Assembly (NCBI GenBank): GCA_009840305.1
Contig: VXNY01000028.1
Location: forward strand, 185,238-249,237
Direction of reading: 5' to 3'
DNA length: 64,000 nt
Source: Gammaproteobacteria bacterium
Lineage (GTDB): Bacteria; Pseudomonadota; Gammaproteobacteria; Pseudomonadales; Azotimanducaceae
Shown piece by piece: positions 10,148 to 19,105 of this stretch. The translations under genes were made by a program, and so were the position numbers. Positions within the stretch are counted from its first letter, which is position 1. Every line of letters starts with the position of its first letter. The notes beneath the pieces are model-generated. The model saw nothing but the letters and a program-made list of their open reading frames with translations. It was not told the origin of the DNA and did not search any database.

Positions 10148-13100
10148 TTGGCCGAAGTTTCTCGCACAACCGATAGACCAGGGGGATTGCCCCCTCAGCG
10201 GTTGTCCATAGTTGCGTTTTTTGCGAATAACCCAGTTGCAGCAAACCTCTTAATGCTCTTGCTGATCATCGGAGGTGCGATGATCGCCCGTCAGTTAAAC
10301 ACAGAATTATTTCCAACTCTAGATCCTGGTATCATCAATGTTTCGGTACCGTATCCGGGTGCGACTCCTGCGGAAGTAGCGGAGAGTATTACTCAACGAG
10401 TCGATGAGGCTGTTCGTAGTATCGACGGGGTGAAACGTGTCGTGAGTAGAGCGTCCGAAGGATACGGTCTTATAACGGTCGAGTTAAAAGAATTTACTGA
10501 CTCTGAAACCATTCGGGACGACGTACAAGCTGCGATTGATTTGTTAGCTGACTTTCCACCAGCGGATGCCGAAGAACCAGAGGTCGTAGTATTTGAACCG
10601 TTACAACCTGTGATGACGTTGCTTGCGACGACTCCAGGAGATGAAGCGTACTTAGATTTTGCGACGCACGAACTTGAGGAAGCGCTTCGTGATTTACCTT
10701 CTGTTTCACACGTTGAAGTTGAGGGTATAAGAAACTATGAGATCTCTATCGAAGTGAGCGAAACTGCACTGCGTACGTACGGACTCACCTTCGACGAGTT
10801 AGCGCGAGCGATTCGCCAATCATCGTTAAATCTGTCCTCAGGTGAAATTCGATCGGTATCGGGCGATTTGCTCTTGCGAACCGATCAGAAGCGAAATAGT
10901 GGTAAGGAATTTGAGGATATCGTAGTTCGTACGCTTCCAGGAGGTGCTGTAGTATCTCTCGGCGATATCGCGACCATTACCGATGGATACACCGACGATG
11001 AGTTGGAGATTGAATCAAACGGACAACGTGCAGCTTTGATCCGAATACAGAAGTCCGAAGATCAAAACGTTCTCGACATATCTAACGAAGTTTTGGAATT
11101 CTTAGAGACTTATGTCGTTCCAACCGATGTGTCGGTTGAGATTTGGTCGAATGAGAGTGACTATCTGCGCGAAAGACTAGGCTTGTTACTTCGTAATGGA
11201 GCACTAGGGTTTGCGCTCATGTTCACTTTCTTGGTGCTCATGTTGGATTTGAGACTTGCACTTTGGGTAGCTATGGGAATTCCCATCTCCTTCTTTGGCG
11301 CGTTTTTGTTCCTAGACTTTTTTGGTGTGACGTTGAACATGATCTCAATGTTCGCTCTCATCATAGTGCTCGGAATAGTGGTTGACGACGCTATTGTGGT
11401 TGGCGAAAACATAGGTAGTGAGCAACAAAGGGGCTTGCGCGGTGCCCAAGCCGCGATTGCTGGCGTTAAAGGTGTCTTTTCTCCAGTCTTTGTCGGTGTA
11501 TTAACGACGATGGCGGCGTTTGCACCCCTCATGTTTCTAACCGGGACTTTCGGTCAAATACTCAGTGTGCTACCAATAGTCGTGATCACCGTGTTGGCGA
11601 TTTCATTGGTCGAAGTGTTCTTCATCTTGCCAGCACACTTATCACACACGCGTCGATGGAGTGCTCATCCTCTCGACACCATCCAAGATTTCATATCAAG
11701 TAAGATTCAATGGTTCCGCGACAACATCGTTACTGCTGCGGTCCGTCTGGTCGTCCGGCACAGGTACATATCCATGGTATGGGGCTTTGGGTTTCTTGGA
11801 GTGGCCATGGCGTTGATCGTGAACGGAGCTGTCAGAATAGAGTTCTTCCCTCAGATTGAAACTGACCAAGTTGAGATTCACGTAGATTTTCCCGTAGGTA
11901 CGCCCTTCGATGTAACTGAAAAAGCGATTCGACGGATCGAAGATGCGGTTCACAAAGTCAACGATTCCGTGGGTGGTACTGCTATACGTGCGGTAACGAT
12001 GACAGCAGGCGCACGAGTAACGGAAGGAGACGGACCCGGAGGTGCTGCGAGCATGAATTTCGCAAGAAATATCGCGAGTATTAGCTTGCAACTCAATAAC
12101 GAACCACTTCGCACCGTGAGTGGGGAAGAACTGACCCGTCGAATTCGCCGTACCGTAGGAGCGATCCCAGGTGCAGAGTCGGTGAACTATGTGTCGGATC
12201 GACTCGCGGAATCAGTGACATTGCAGTACGAACTGATTCATGAAGACGATGATAAACTCCGGCTTGCCGTCGAAGAGATGAATGCTTCGCTTGCCGAATT
12301 TCCAATGATTACCGAAATTAGAGATTCACTTAGTGATGGTAAGCGTCAGTTTGATATCTCTTTGACTGAGGCTGGCATCGCCGCGGGACTGACACAAGCT
12401 GTTGTTGCTCGGCAGCTAAGGCAGAGTTTCTTTGGTGAAGAGATTCAACGCATTCAACGCGGGCGCGATGAAATTAAAGTGATGCTCCGATACCCTGCGG
12501 AGGCTCGACGAAGTACAAGCAATTTCTTTAACTCAAGAATTCGATTGTCGGATGGGACCGAATTGCCCTTAACTACGGTTGCAAAGGTGACAGAGAGTCG
12601 AAGTTTTTCCGCAATCGATCGAATCGACGGAGTGCGAGTTGCGACGATTTCGGCCGAGGTTGACCGACAGTATATGTCTACAGGGGACGCTGCGAAGACC
12701 GTCGGAAGAGAAATCTTACCTGAGCTGAAGAGTCGGTTTCCTAGGTTGGAGATAAACACCGCGGGATTCAGTCGCGATCAAACTGAAGACTTCGCTTCAC
12801 TACAAGCATTAGCGATAGTAGCATTGATTGTGATTTACACAATGATTGCGGGATTGATGCGCAGCTATGTGATGCCACTCGTAGTGTTGAGTGGGGTCCC
12901 ATTCGGAGCAGCCGGTGCTGTTATTGGGCACTACCTACTCGGCTTTGACGTATCGATGATTTCGATGTTTGGTATAGTCGCGTTGAGCGGTGTGGTCGTC
13001 AATGACTCCCTTGTGTTAATCGATCGATATCGCCGTCTTAGGATCGAAGACTCCGAGCTCTCAGTTTTGGATGCGATTGTGGAAGCCGCGCGCCTTCGCT

Positions 13101-13342
13101 TCCGTGCAATTTTTCTAACTACGGTGACAACAGCATTAGGACTCACTCCGATGTTATTTGAGACCAGCATTCAAGCGCGTTTTTTGGTTCCTATGGCGGT
13201 CTCCCTTGCAACAGGGATAATTTTCGCAAGCTTTGTCATCCTGTTTTTGGTGCCTGCGCTAGTGGTGATTAAAAACGACCTAACACAAATTGCGAAACGA
13301 CTCATTCCTAGGCAACACAAACTCGTCCAAGAAGAAGCCTAA
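10148..13342 (+). CDS. RND family efflux transporter permease (AcrB/HAE-type)
   Basis: Proton-driven inner-membrane pump, 1064 residues, normal length. It begins at TTG 2 bp after the adaptor stop; no better start lies before the conserved NNPVAANLLMLL segment. The proton-relay helix reads VLGIVVDDAIVVGE. The C-terminal half repeats the architecture, with MISMFGIVALSGVVVND near the start of the eleventh helix. It shares the layout of the pump at 369-3638 but the two are clearly diverged, so they probably handle different substrates. Operon with the adaptor. No outer-membrane factor gene is seen nearby, so a shared TolC-like channel elsewhere is expected. Confidence 0.95.
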   Translation: MAEVSRTTDRPGGLPPQRLSIVAFFANNPVAANLLMLLLIIGGAMIARQLNTELFPTLDPGIINVSVPYPGATPAEVAESITQRVDEAVRSIDGVKRVVSRASEGYGLITVELKEFTDSETIRDDVQAAIDLLADFPPADAEEPEVVVFEPLQPVMTLLATTPGDEAYLDFATHELEEALRDLPSVSHVEVEGIRNYEISIEVSETALRTYGLTFDELARAIRQSSLNLSSGEIRSVSGDLLLRTDQKRNSGKEFEDIVVRTLPGGAVVSLGDIATITDGYTDDELEIESNGQRAALIRIQKSEDQNVLDISNEVLEFLETYVVPTDVSVEIWSNESDYLRERLGLLLRNGALGFALMFTFLVLMLDLRLALWVAMGIPISFFGAFLFLDFFGVTLNMISMFALIIVLGIVVDDAIVVGENIGSEQQRGLRGAQAAIAGVKGVFSPVFVGVLTTMAAFAPLMFLTGTFGQILSVLPIVVITVLAISLVEVFFILPAHLSHTRRWSAHPLDTIQDFISSKIQWFRDNIVTAAVRLVVRHRYISMVWGFGFLGVAMALIVNGAVRIEFFPQIETDQVEIHVDFPVGTPFDVTEKAIRRIEDAVHKVNDSVGGTAIRAVTMTAGARVTEGDGPGGAASMNFARNIASISLQLNNEPLRTVSGEELTRRIRRTVGAIPGAESVNYVSDRLAESVTLQYELIHEDDDKLRLAVEEMNASLAEFPMITEIRDSLSDGKRQFDISLTEAGIAAGLTQAVVARQLRQSFFGEEIQRIQRGRDEIKVMLRYPAEARRSTSNFFNSRIRLSDGTELPLTTVAKVTESRSFSAIDRIDGVRVATISAEVDRQYMSTGDAAKTVGREILPELKSRFPRLEINTAGFSRDQTEDFASLQALAIVALIVIYTMIAGLMRSYVMPLVVLSGVPFGAAGAVIGHYLLGFDVSMISMFGIVALSGVVVNDSLVLIDRYRRLRIEDSELSVLDAIVEAARLRFRAIFLTTVTTALGLTPMLFETSIQARFLVPMAVSLATGIIFASFVILFLVPALVVIKNDLTQIAKRLIPRQHKLVQEEA

Positions 13343-13400
13343 CCATTAGAGCTATTACAATGCACCGGGTCACCCACACGGTAGATCCGTACAGGAGAAA

Positions 13401-14045
13401 ATGTTGATGGTACGAAAAATTGTTTCCACAGTCGAAAAAGGGTACAGCTGGTTCTTAGGAACTATCAGTCATGCTTCTGGCCTACCATTGTTAGCACTGC
13501 GGATATATTTGTTCCCGAATCTGCTTCAAGCTGGGTGGAGAAAGTTCGCGGCGTTCGAATATCACCTGGATTGGTTCGGCGACTCATTAGGACTGCCGTT
13601 TCCTTGGTTGATGGTTGTTCTTGCGGGCTTAGCAGAATTCGGTGGGGCGATATTGTTGTTGATGGGATGGTTCACTCGATTGGTGGCGATCCCATTAATG
13701 ATCACCATGTTGGTTGCGGCATTTCTCGTGCACGGCGACAAGGGTTGGCTGACGACTTCTGACGCTACCTCATGGCTCGCCGGCGAACGGGTGATCGAAG
13801 CAGACAAAAGAAGAGACGAAATCAATGACATAGTCAGAGAGCACGGGAATTACCGAGAATTAACTCGTTTTGGACGTATCACAATGTTGACAAACGGGAT
13901 GCAGTTAGCGATTACCTATTTCGTGATGCTGCTAGTGTTGTTCTTCTTCGGAGGTGGTCGCTACGTCAGTGTCGATTACTGGCTTTCAAAAGGATTCAAT
14001 AGATGGAAAGTAACTTACTATGACCGAAAACAAAACCAAACCTAA
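13401..14045 (+). CDS. DoxX family membrane protein
   Basis: 214-residue inner-membrane protein of the DoxX superfamily. It has a first hydrophobic helix (LPLLALRIYLFPNLLQAG), the family's short DWF...GLPFPWL linker, two central helices (about residues 68-112), a charged periplasmic or cytoplasmic insert of roughly 50 residues, and a last helix near residues 172-190. DoxX-like proteins are linked to redox and thiol stress in other bacteria, but the role here is unknown. A strong Shine-Dalgarno (aggag) lies 5-9 bp before the ATG. The end overlaps the DUF1801 gene by 26 bp, so the two are co-translated. Confidence 0.88.
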   Translation: MLMVRKIVSTVEKGYSWFLGTISHASGLPLLALRIYLFPNLLQAGWRKFAAFEYHLDWFGDSLGLPFPWLMVVLAGLAEFGGAILLLMGWFTRLVAIPLMITMLVAAFLVHGDKGWLTTSDATSWLAGERVIEADKRRDEINDIVREHGNYRELTRFGRITMLTNGMQLAITYFVMLLVLFFFGGGRYVSVDYWLSKGFNRWKVTYYDRKQNQT

Positions 14046-14463
14046 CACGGCGAGCGTTGATGACTTTCTCGCAAGCATAGCGGACGAGAAGAAACGTCAG
14101 GACACCTGTGAAATCATGGGTATGATGGAAGAAGTCACTGGTTCTTCGCCGAAGATGTGGGGTACGAGCATTATCGGTTTTGGCGCGTATCGCTACCACT
14201 ATTGCAGTGGTCGACAAGGGGAATGGGCATTGGTGAGCGTGTCACCTCGCGCTCGAAATGTGACAGTGTATATCATGCCTGGATTTTCAGGTTTCGAACA
14301 CCTTATGAACAAGTTAGGTAAGTACAAGACCGGACGCTCTTGTCTATACCTGAACAAACTAGAGGATGTCGATCGAGGAATACTCTTTGAGCTTATTAAG
14401 GAATCCGTAGCCTACATGAAAACGAAATACGAAACGTTCGAGCCCAAAATAGGCAGTGATTAG
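14020..14463 (+). CDS. DUF1801 domain-containing protein (YdhG-like)
   Basis: 147-residue cytoplasmic protein of the DUF1801/YdhG fold. It carries the family pattern in order: VDDFLASI, a helix ending MMEEVTGSSPKMWG, GFGAYRY, an aromatic stretch with YIMPGF, GKYKTGRSCLYLNKL, and a closing helix with VDRGILFELIKESV. Members are small ligand-binding proteins of unclear role, some associated with iron or stress. The gene overlaps the DoxX gene by 26 bp and converges on ychF. Function cannot be inferred beyond the fold and its coupling to DoxX. Confidence 0.88.
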   Translation: MTENKTKPNTASVDDFLASIADEKKRQDTCEIMGMMEEVTGSSPKMWGTSIIGFGAYRYHYCSGRQGEWALVSVSPRARNVTVYIMPGFSGFEHLMNKLGKYKTGRSCLYLNKLEDVDRGILFELIKESVAYMKTKYETFEPKIGSD

Positions 14464-14481
14464 TCGCTGTCGTCCGATCCG

Positions 14482-15570
14482 CTAAACATTAAAGCGAAAG
14501 TAAATCACATCGCCGTCGGCGACTACATAGTCCTTGCCTTCTAAACGCATTTTCCCCTCGGATTTTGCGCCTTGATCGCCTTCTGCACTGATGAAGTCTG
14601 TGTGGGAAATGACCTCCGCACGAATAAAGCCACGTTCAAAGTCCGTATGTACTTTCCCCGCGGCTTTTATCGCTGTGGTTCCTACAGGTACCGTCCAAGC
14701 ACGTACTTCGTTGTCGTTAGTGGTAAAAAAGTGATGGAGACGCAACAGCGAATAGCCTATTCGCACGACTTTGTCTAGTCCTGTTTCTGAAATCTCGAGT
14801 TCTCTCAAATACTCTGTACGTTCAGCAGCCGATAGTGCTTGTAATTCTTCCTCTAAGACACTACAGATCACGACACACTCTGCATTTTCGTGAGCCGCAA
14901 TTTCTCGCACCTCGCTGACAAAATCATTCTCTGGTTCTTGTTCCGCCACGTTCGCCACATACAAAATTGGTTTGGATGTAAGCAGGGAAATTGACTGCAG
15001 CGTCTCCTGCTGCACGGGTTCAAGTTGCAGGGAGCGCACGACCGTTCCCTCGTTCAATCGTCGACCTAGCCAATGAAGAAATTCGACACTGTTCCGTGCT
15101 TCCTTGACTCCAGCCTTTGCTAATTTCGTCAGTTTCTGTTGTGCTCGGTCGACGGTTTCAAGGTCTGCGAGAATGAGTTCTGTATTGATAACTTCAATAT
15201 CTCGTTTTGGATTCACAGATCCAGACACGTGAGCGATGTTCTCATCATCAAAGCAACGTACTACGTGGGCTATGGCATCTACTTCCCGAACGTGAGATAA
15301 GAACCTATTTCCTAGTCCTTCACCCTGAGCTGCACCTTGGATCAATCCCGCGATATCTACAAAAGTCATAGATGTTGGAGTAGTACGAGTCGGTTTTACA
15401 ATCGCACTCAGTTGATCGAGTCGAGGGTCTCGTACCGGGACGACTCCAACGTTAGCATCGATCGTACAAAACGGAAAGTTCTGTACAGCAGCCCCCGCAT
15501 TCGTGAGCGCATTGAACAGAGTGGACTTCCCCACATTTGGTAGCCCGACGATGCCGCAAGCAAAGCCCAT
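14482..15570 (-). CDS. ychF: Redox-regulated ATPase YchF (Obg-like)
   Basis: Ribosome-associated P-loop NTPase of the Obg/HflX superfamily that prefers ATP. 362 residues, the usual length. G1 is GLPNVGKST at residues 9-17, followed by FVDIAGLIQGAAQGEGLGN for the switch regions, and the expected departure from the guanine-specifying NKxD motif (VANV in that region). A helical coiled-coil insert lies in the middle, and the C-terminal TGS domain includes RAWTVPVGTTAIKAAGKVHTDFERGF. It follows pth with a 35 bp gap, the standard pth-ychF pair in gammaproteobacteria, and converges on the DUF1801 gene. Confidence 0.97.
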   Translation of the reverse strand: MGFACGIVGLPNVGKSTLFNALTNAGAAVQNFPFCTIDANVGVVPVRDPRLDQLSAIVKPTRTTPTSMTFVDIAGLIQGAAQGEGLGNRFLSHVREVDAIAHVVRCFDDENIAHVSGSVNPKRDIEVINTELILADLETVDRAQQKLTKLAKAGVKEARNSVEFLHWLGRRLNEGTVVRSLQLEPVQQETLQSISLLTSKPILYVANVAEQEPENDFVSEVREIAAHENAECVVICSVLEEELQALSAAERTEYLRELEISETGLDKVVRIGYSLLRLHHFFTTNDNEVRAWTVPVGTTAIKAAGKVHTDFERGFIRAEVISHTDFISAEGDQGAKSEGKMRLEGKDYVVADGDVIYFRFNV

Positions 15571-15605
15571 CAGCTTAGTTCAGATTTGGAGAATACCGAC
15601 GCAAA

Positions 15606-16262
15606 CTAGGTGTTACTCGAGTGGAATAGTCCCATTGCACGTTGCATGTCCCCATCCAGTAACGCTTCGAACGCATCGTTTTCAATCCGGGCTGATTCAG
15701 TGGCAAGCTCGCGTTCCTTAGGCGGCATTTCGCGTTTGGTCAAATATGCCGATAGTGAGTTTGGGTCGCCTGGATGTCCCACGCCAATTCGAAGTCGCAC
15801 AAAGTCTTTATTTCCGCCAAGCTCTTGCACTATGCTCTCCAATCCTCGGTGTCCATTTAAACCACCTCCAACCTTCAGTTTTGCAATGCCCGTTGCAAAA
15901 GCGACCTCGTCATGTACGACCAAAATTTTTTCTGGAGCAATCTTGAAGTAGCGAAGGAGTGTAGAGACGCTGTGACCAGAAAGGTTCATGAAGGTGGCGG
16001 GGATCAATAGTCGAATTTCGCGATCCAAGATTGGCCCTCGACCTATATCGCCTTGGAACCGCGACTCCCGCTTTAATGTAATTGCGTGTTCAGCTGCTAG
16101 TGCACGGACCCATCGTTCTCCAGCGTTATGACGAGTGTTTGAATAATTTGATCCCGGATTTCCGAGTCCAACTATGAGTTGGAGCGAAGGTGCCGATTGT
16201 GTTGATCCTTGTTCTTTGGAGGAAAGACGCCAAGCTCTTAGCTTGTCAAAAATCGACGACAC
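15606..16262 (-). CDS. pth: Peptidyl-tRNA hydrolase
   Basis: Recycles peptidyl-tRNA that drops off stalled ribosomes by cutting the ester bond. The Pth fold is clear: LIVGLGNPG with the substrate-binding Asn, TRHNAG with the catalytic His, PATFMNLSG, and VVHDEVAFATG with the catalytic-site Asp. An extra N-terminal segment of about 27 residues precedes the usual start. The later motif normally read GGHGGHNGL is here GGGLNGHRGL, so the Asn aligned with E. coli Asn114 is replaced by Arg, which is unusual for a substrate-contacting site. It starts 9 bp after rplY and precedes ychF, probably one operon. Confidence 0.95.
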   Translation of the reverse strand: MSSIFDKLRAWRLSSKEQGSTQSAPSLQLIVGLGNPGSNYSNTRHNAGERWVRALAAEHAITLKRESRFQGDIGRGPILDREIRLLIPATFMNLSGHSVSTLLRYFKIAPEKILVVHDEVAFATGIAKLKVGGGLNGHRGLESIVQELGGNKDFVRLRIGVGHPGDPNSLSAYLTKREMPPKERELATESARIENDAFEALLDGDMQRAMGLFHSSNT

Positions 16263-16271
16263 TCAACTATC

Positions 16272-16949
16272 TCATGATTCATCTTCGTCAGGAGTTGGTT
16301 CGTCCTCCTCAACGATATCTTCCTCTGCCTCTGTCTCTTCCTCTTCTTCTTCTTCAACAGCACCACCTCTTGGCAGGTGAACTGAAACCACGAGGACATC
16401 GTGCATGTCACCATGCGTAAGTGAGACAATCGATACTCCTTCGGGTAGTTCCAAGTCGGTCAAGTGGATGGTTGTACCTAACTCTACGTTTTCAAGGTCG
16501 ATGGGGATGAATTCGGGTAGATGTTTTGGTAAGCAACTAACTTCGATTTCGGTTAGATTCTTGGAAATTACCCCACTTTGCAACCGTACGCCATGACACT
16601 TATCCTCGTTTAAGTAGTGGATCGGTACTGAAATATTGATCGCGCGGTCTTCACGGATTCGGAGAAAGTCGATATGTAATACCTTGTCGGAGGCTGGATT
16701 TCGTTGCAATTCTCGTAACACAACGCGCTCTTTCTTTCTTCCTATAACAAGTTCTAGCACTTGGGAGTAGAAGGCTTCGGCTTGAATAGCTTTTGCTACG
16801 TGTCGATAGTCGATGGAAAAATACACTGTTGGCTGGTCTCCACCATAGACGACACCGGGTACTTTGTCATCTTGTCGTCGTAAACGACGAGCATGCCCTT
16901 TACCTAGTCCAGTTCTTTTTTCAACATTAAAGCTGAGTGCTTCTGACAT
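16272..16949 (-). CDS. rplY: 50S ribosomal protein L25/general stress protein Ctc
   Basis: Binds 5S rRNA in the large subunit. 225 residues, the two-domain CTC/TL5 type rather than the short E. coli L25. The N-terminal 5S-binding barrel includes GLGKGHARRLRR and VPGVVYGG; the C-terminal beta domain includes LHIDFLRI and HLPEFIPIDLENVELG. A very acidic tail (Glu-rich, about the last 30 residues) follows. The gene begins 34 bp downstream of tRNA-Gln on the same strand and leads into pth (9 bp gap), so tRNA and ribosomal-protein genes are probably co-transcribed. In many relatives prs sits between tRNA-Gln and rplY; here it does not. Confidence 0.95.
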   Translation of the reverse strand: MSEALSFNVEKRTGLGKGHARRLRRQDDKVPGVVYGGDQPTVYFSIDYRHVAKAIQAEAFYSQVLELVIGRKKERVVLRELQRNPASDKVLHIDFLRIREDRAINISVPIHYLNEDKCHGVRLQSGVISKNLTEIEVSCLPKHLPEFIPIDLENVELGTTIHLTDLELPEGVSIVSLTHGDMHDVLVVSVHLPRGGAVEEEEEEETEAEEDIVEEDEPTPDEDES

Positions 16950-16983
16950 GTTTTTTCTCTCTAAGAAATCGGAAAACTAAAAA

Positions 16984-17058
16984 TGGCTGGGGTGGCAGGA
17001 TTCGAACCTGCGAATGACGGGTTCAAAGCCCGTTGCCTTACCGCTTGGCCACACCCCA
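16984..17058 (-). tRNA. tRNA-Gln(TTG)
   Basis: A 75-nt cloverleaf on the minus strand with encoded CCA. The anticodon stem CGGGC/GCCCG-type pairing surrounds a loop with anticodon TTG. The acceptor stem starts TGGGGTG, typical of tRNA-Gln. It sits between lolB and rplY, the conserved place of this tRNA between ispE and prs in many gammaproteobacteria, although both those genes are missing here. Confidence 0.95.
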
Positions 17059-17167
17059 AGAAAGCACGGAATTTTAACTAGGCAGTATACGCAGTCAATT
17101 CAATTTAGTGGCGTTGTAGAGCTATAGTGTTGACTCCGGGCTGGAGAAGTTGCACTCGAACGCACTA

Positions 17168-17815
17168 CTAGTTCTCGAACTTGCTGAAGAAAATTCTAAT
17201 TTCCGTGTCGTCTTTACTCATTTCTAGTTTCTTCAAAGTTGTAGAGGCGGGGTCTTTTTCTTTGTAAGAAAACTTAAAAGTCCATTGATTACTGAAAAAC
17301 TGTTCAAGTCTACCGTACGAGTCGTACTCTCGTTGCTTCGCCTCGTCAATGAGCTTACACGTCAAGGAGAGGCACTGCCACATTTCTTTGAAGGGCAAAG
17401 AGATCCCTAAGTTTGACTCAATCCAATCATCCAAATCCACATCTTCTTCTTTGTCTCCGTTGGAATATTCGATCGTTGCATGGCTCTCGGTCCCCTGTAC
17501 ACGTACACCTCCTAAGGCGAGTCGATCTCGGAGAGTCAGTTGAAAAGAAGAACCAGATTCCAACCAGCGAAAGATTGTCACAAAGGATTGATCTGGCTGT
17601 TTGAACGTGATTCTTCCTTGATATGTACTCGTTGCGTCTTCTTCCGATAGTACTTCGGAATCCGAAAAAAACTGGCAGGACGTGAGCCAGAAAACACCAG
17701 CCCCAACGATCAGAGGTTTAAGAACTATACCACCAGGGTTATGCAGAGTCCACGACTTCGCTTCACTCAGGTGTTCGTATAATTTTTTAACGATTTCCCA
17801 TATTGAAATGTACAT
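17168..17815 (-). CDS. lolB: Outer membrane lipoprotein LolB
   Basis: Outer-membrane lipoprotein that receives lipoproteins from LolA and inserts them. Identification rests on the lipobox (WLTSC) after a hydrophobic stretch, a following beta-rich domain of LolB size with YQGRITFKQPDQSF early, a central GVRVQG strand, and a closing strand pattern including WTFKFSYKEKD. Position divergent from hemA is the classical lolB place. The start is uncertain: ATG at 17815 gives about 45 residues before the lipid cysteine, longer than usual, and an upstream ATG at 17857 would overlap hemA. No ATG, GTG or TTG closer to the lipobox was found. ispE, normally next downstream, is absent. Confidence 0.8.
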   Translation of the reverse strand: MYISIWEIVKKLYEHLSEAKSWTLHNPGGIVLKPLIVGAGVFWLTSCQFFSDSEVLSEEDATSTYQGRITFKQPDQSFVTIFRWLESGSSFQLTLRDRLALGGVRVQGTESHATIEYSNGDKEEDVDLDDWIESNLGISLPFKEMWQCLSLTCKLIDEAKQREYDSYGRLEQFFSNQWTFKFSYKEKDPASTTLKKLEMSKDDTEIRIFFSKFEN

Positions 17816-17827
17816 ATATATACTATA

Positions 17828-19105
17828 ATGTCGGTTGTTGCCTTCGGTCTTAATCACCGGAATGCGGATATCGATTTACGCGGGCGAGCGAGCATTCTAC
17901 CTCAGCAGCTTCAGGGTGCTCTACATCATCTACTCGAGTCAGTATCGTGCATCGAAGAAGCCATGATTCTCTCCACGTGCAATCGCACCGAAGTGCATTG
18001 CGCCGTGCAGTCTCCTCCAGACAAATCGAATTTTGGTGATCAATTGAATCGCTGGTTGGCGGGATATCGCAACATCGCGCTTTCGGAGCTTGAGAACAAG
18101 ACCTATATTCATTGGGATGAAATTGCGGTACAGCACATTATGCGTGTAGCTGCTGGTTTGGATTCTCAAATCTTAGGAGAACCCGAAATATTCGGCCAGT
18201 ATAAGTTCGCTTACCAAGAAGCTCAAGTTGCTGACACCATCGGCAAATACTTGGACCAAGTAGTACTGAGCACTACTCAGACCTGTAAAAAAATTCGATC
18301 TCGTACTGAGATTGGACAACACTCAATGTCAATTGCGCAGGCAACAATTACTCGCGCACAACAGATCTTCTCAGATTTTGAATCGATACAAGCGATGTTA
18401 ATCGGTGCGGGTGCGACCATAAAGTTGGTGGCACAACATCTACGCTCAGCCGGTATTCAATCTATAGGAGTCGCAAACCGCACACTTGATCATGCCCAAC
18501 AGCTTGTTGCAGAACAGGGTGGTGAAGCGATTCCACTAACCGAATTTGGCGAACATTTACATAAGTATGACGTACTGATAAGCTCAACTAACAGTCCGAC
18601 ACCGGTGGTCAGTAGAGAAGTTGTTGCCGTAGCATACAAAAAACGTCGACATCGACCGTTCTTTATCGCTGACTTAGCCGTACCTCGAGACGTTGATCCA
18701 TTTGTAGATCAATTAAAAAACGTCTACGTGTATACGATTGACGACCTGTCATCAATCGTTCGTTCAAACCGAGCATTACGCCAGCAGCAGGTTGCCAAAG
18801 CAGAGAAATTTATTCTTGAAGGTGGTCTAGATTTAGAACAAAACACTAGAGTACGAAGTCAGTCGCATGTGGTCACACAGTTTCGAAAAAGTCTGGAATC
18901 TATTAGGGATCAAGAAGCTTCGGACGCTATTGCGCGCTTAGAGGCTGGTGAAGATCCCCAAGAAGTCATCGCGAGTTTAGCTCACACACTCACCATGAAG
19001 TTAGCCCATCCACCGACGATTGCACTGCGGAACGCGAGTGCTAACGGCGACGTCGAACTCTTACGTCACTTGCACGAGGCTTACGGACTCGAGGAATGCC
19101 ATTAG
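17828..19105 (+). CDS. hemA: Glutamyl-tRNA reductase
   Basis: First committed enzyme of C5-pathway tetrapyrrole synthesis; reduces glutamyl-tRNA to glutamate-1-semialdehyde with NADPH. 425 residues. The catalytic cysteine is at about residue 51 in ILSTCNRTE; other landmarks are EPEIFGQYK, the Rossmann motif LIGAGATIKLVAQHL, and DLAVPRDVDP. The start aligns with the family (GLNHRNADIDLRGR near the N-terminus). No Shine-Dalgarno is visible, and the AT-rich bases just before the ATG (tatact at 17819-17824) lie too close to the start to leave much of a leader. It begins 12 bp from the assigned lolB start and overlaps prfA by 10 bp. Confidence 0.97.
   Translation: MSVVAFGLNHRNADIDLRGRASILPQQLQGALHHLLESVSCIEEAMILSTCNRTEVHCAVQSPPDKSNFGDQLNRWLAGYRNIALSELENKTYIHWDEIAVQHIMRVAAGLDSQILGEPEIFGQYKFAYQEAQVADTIGKYLDQVVLSTTQTCKKIRSRTEIGQHSMSIAQATITRAQQIFSDFESIQAMLIGAGATIKLVAQHLRSAGIQSIGVANRTLDHAQQLVAEQGGEAIPLTEFGEHLHKYDVLISSTNSPTPVVSREVVAVAYKKRRHRPFFIADLAVPRDVDPFVDQLKNVYVYTIDDLSSIVRSNRALRQQQVAKAEKFILEGGLDLEQNTRVRSQSHVVTQFRKSLESIRDQEASDAIARLEAGEDPQEVIASLAHTLTMKLAHPPTIALRNASANGDVELLRHLHEAYGLEECH

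Noticed and set aside
11161..11532. Long reverse frames inside the RND permeases and in putA as genes
   Set aside because: They lie antisense to well-supported coding sequence, have mixed composition and no family marks.
17803..17824. A -35/-10 promoter (TTGAAA and TATACT) for hemA
   Set aside because: The spacer is only 10 bp and the -10-like box lies three bases from the ATG, so it cannot be a standard promoter for that start.
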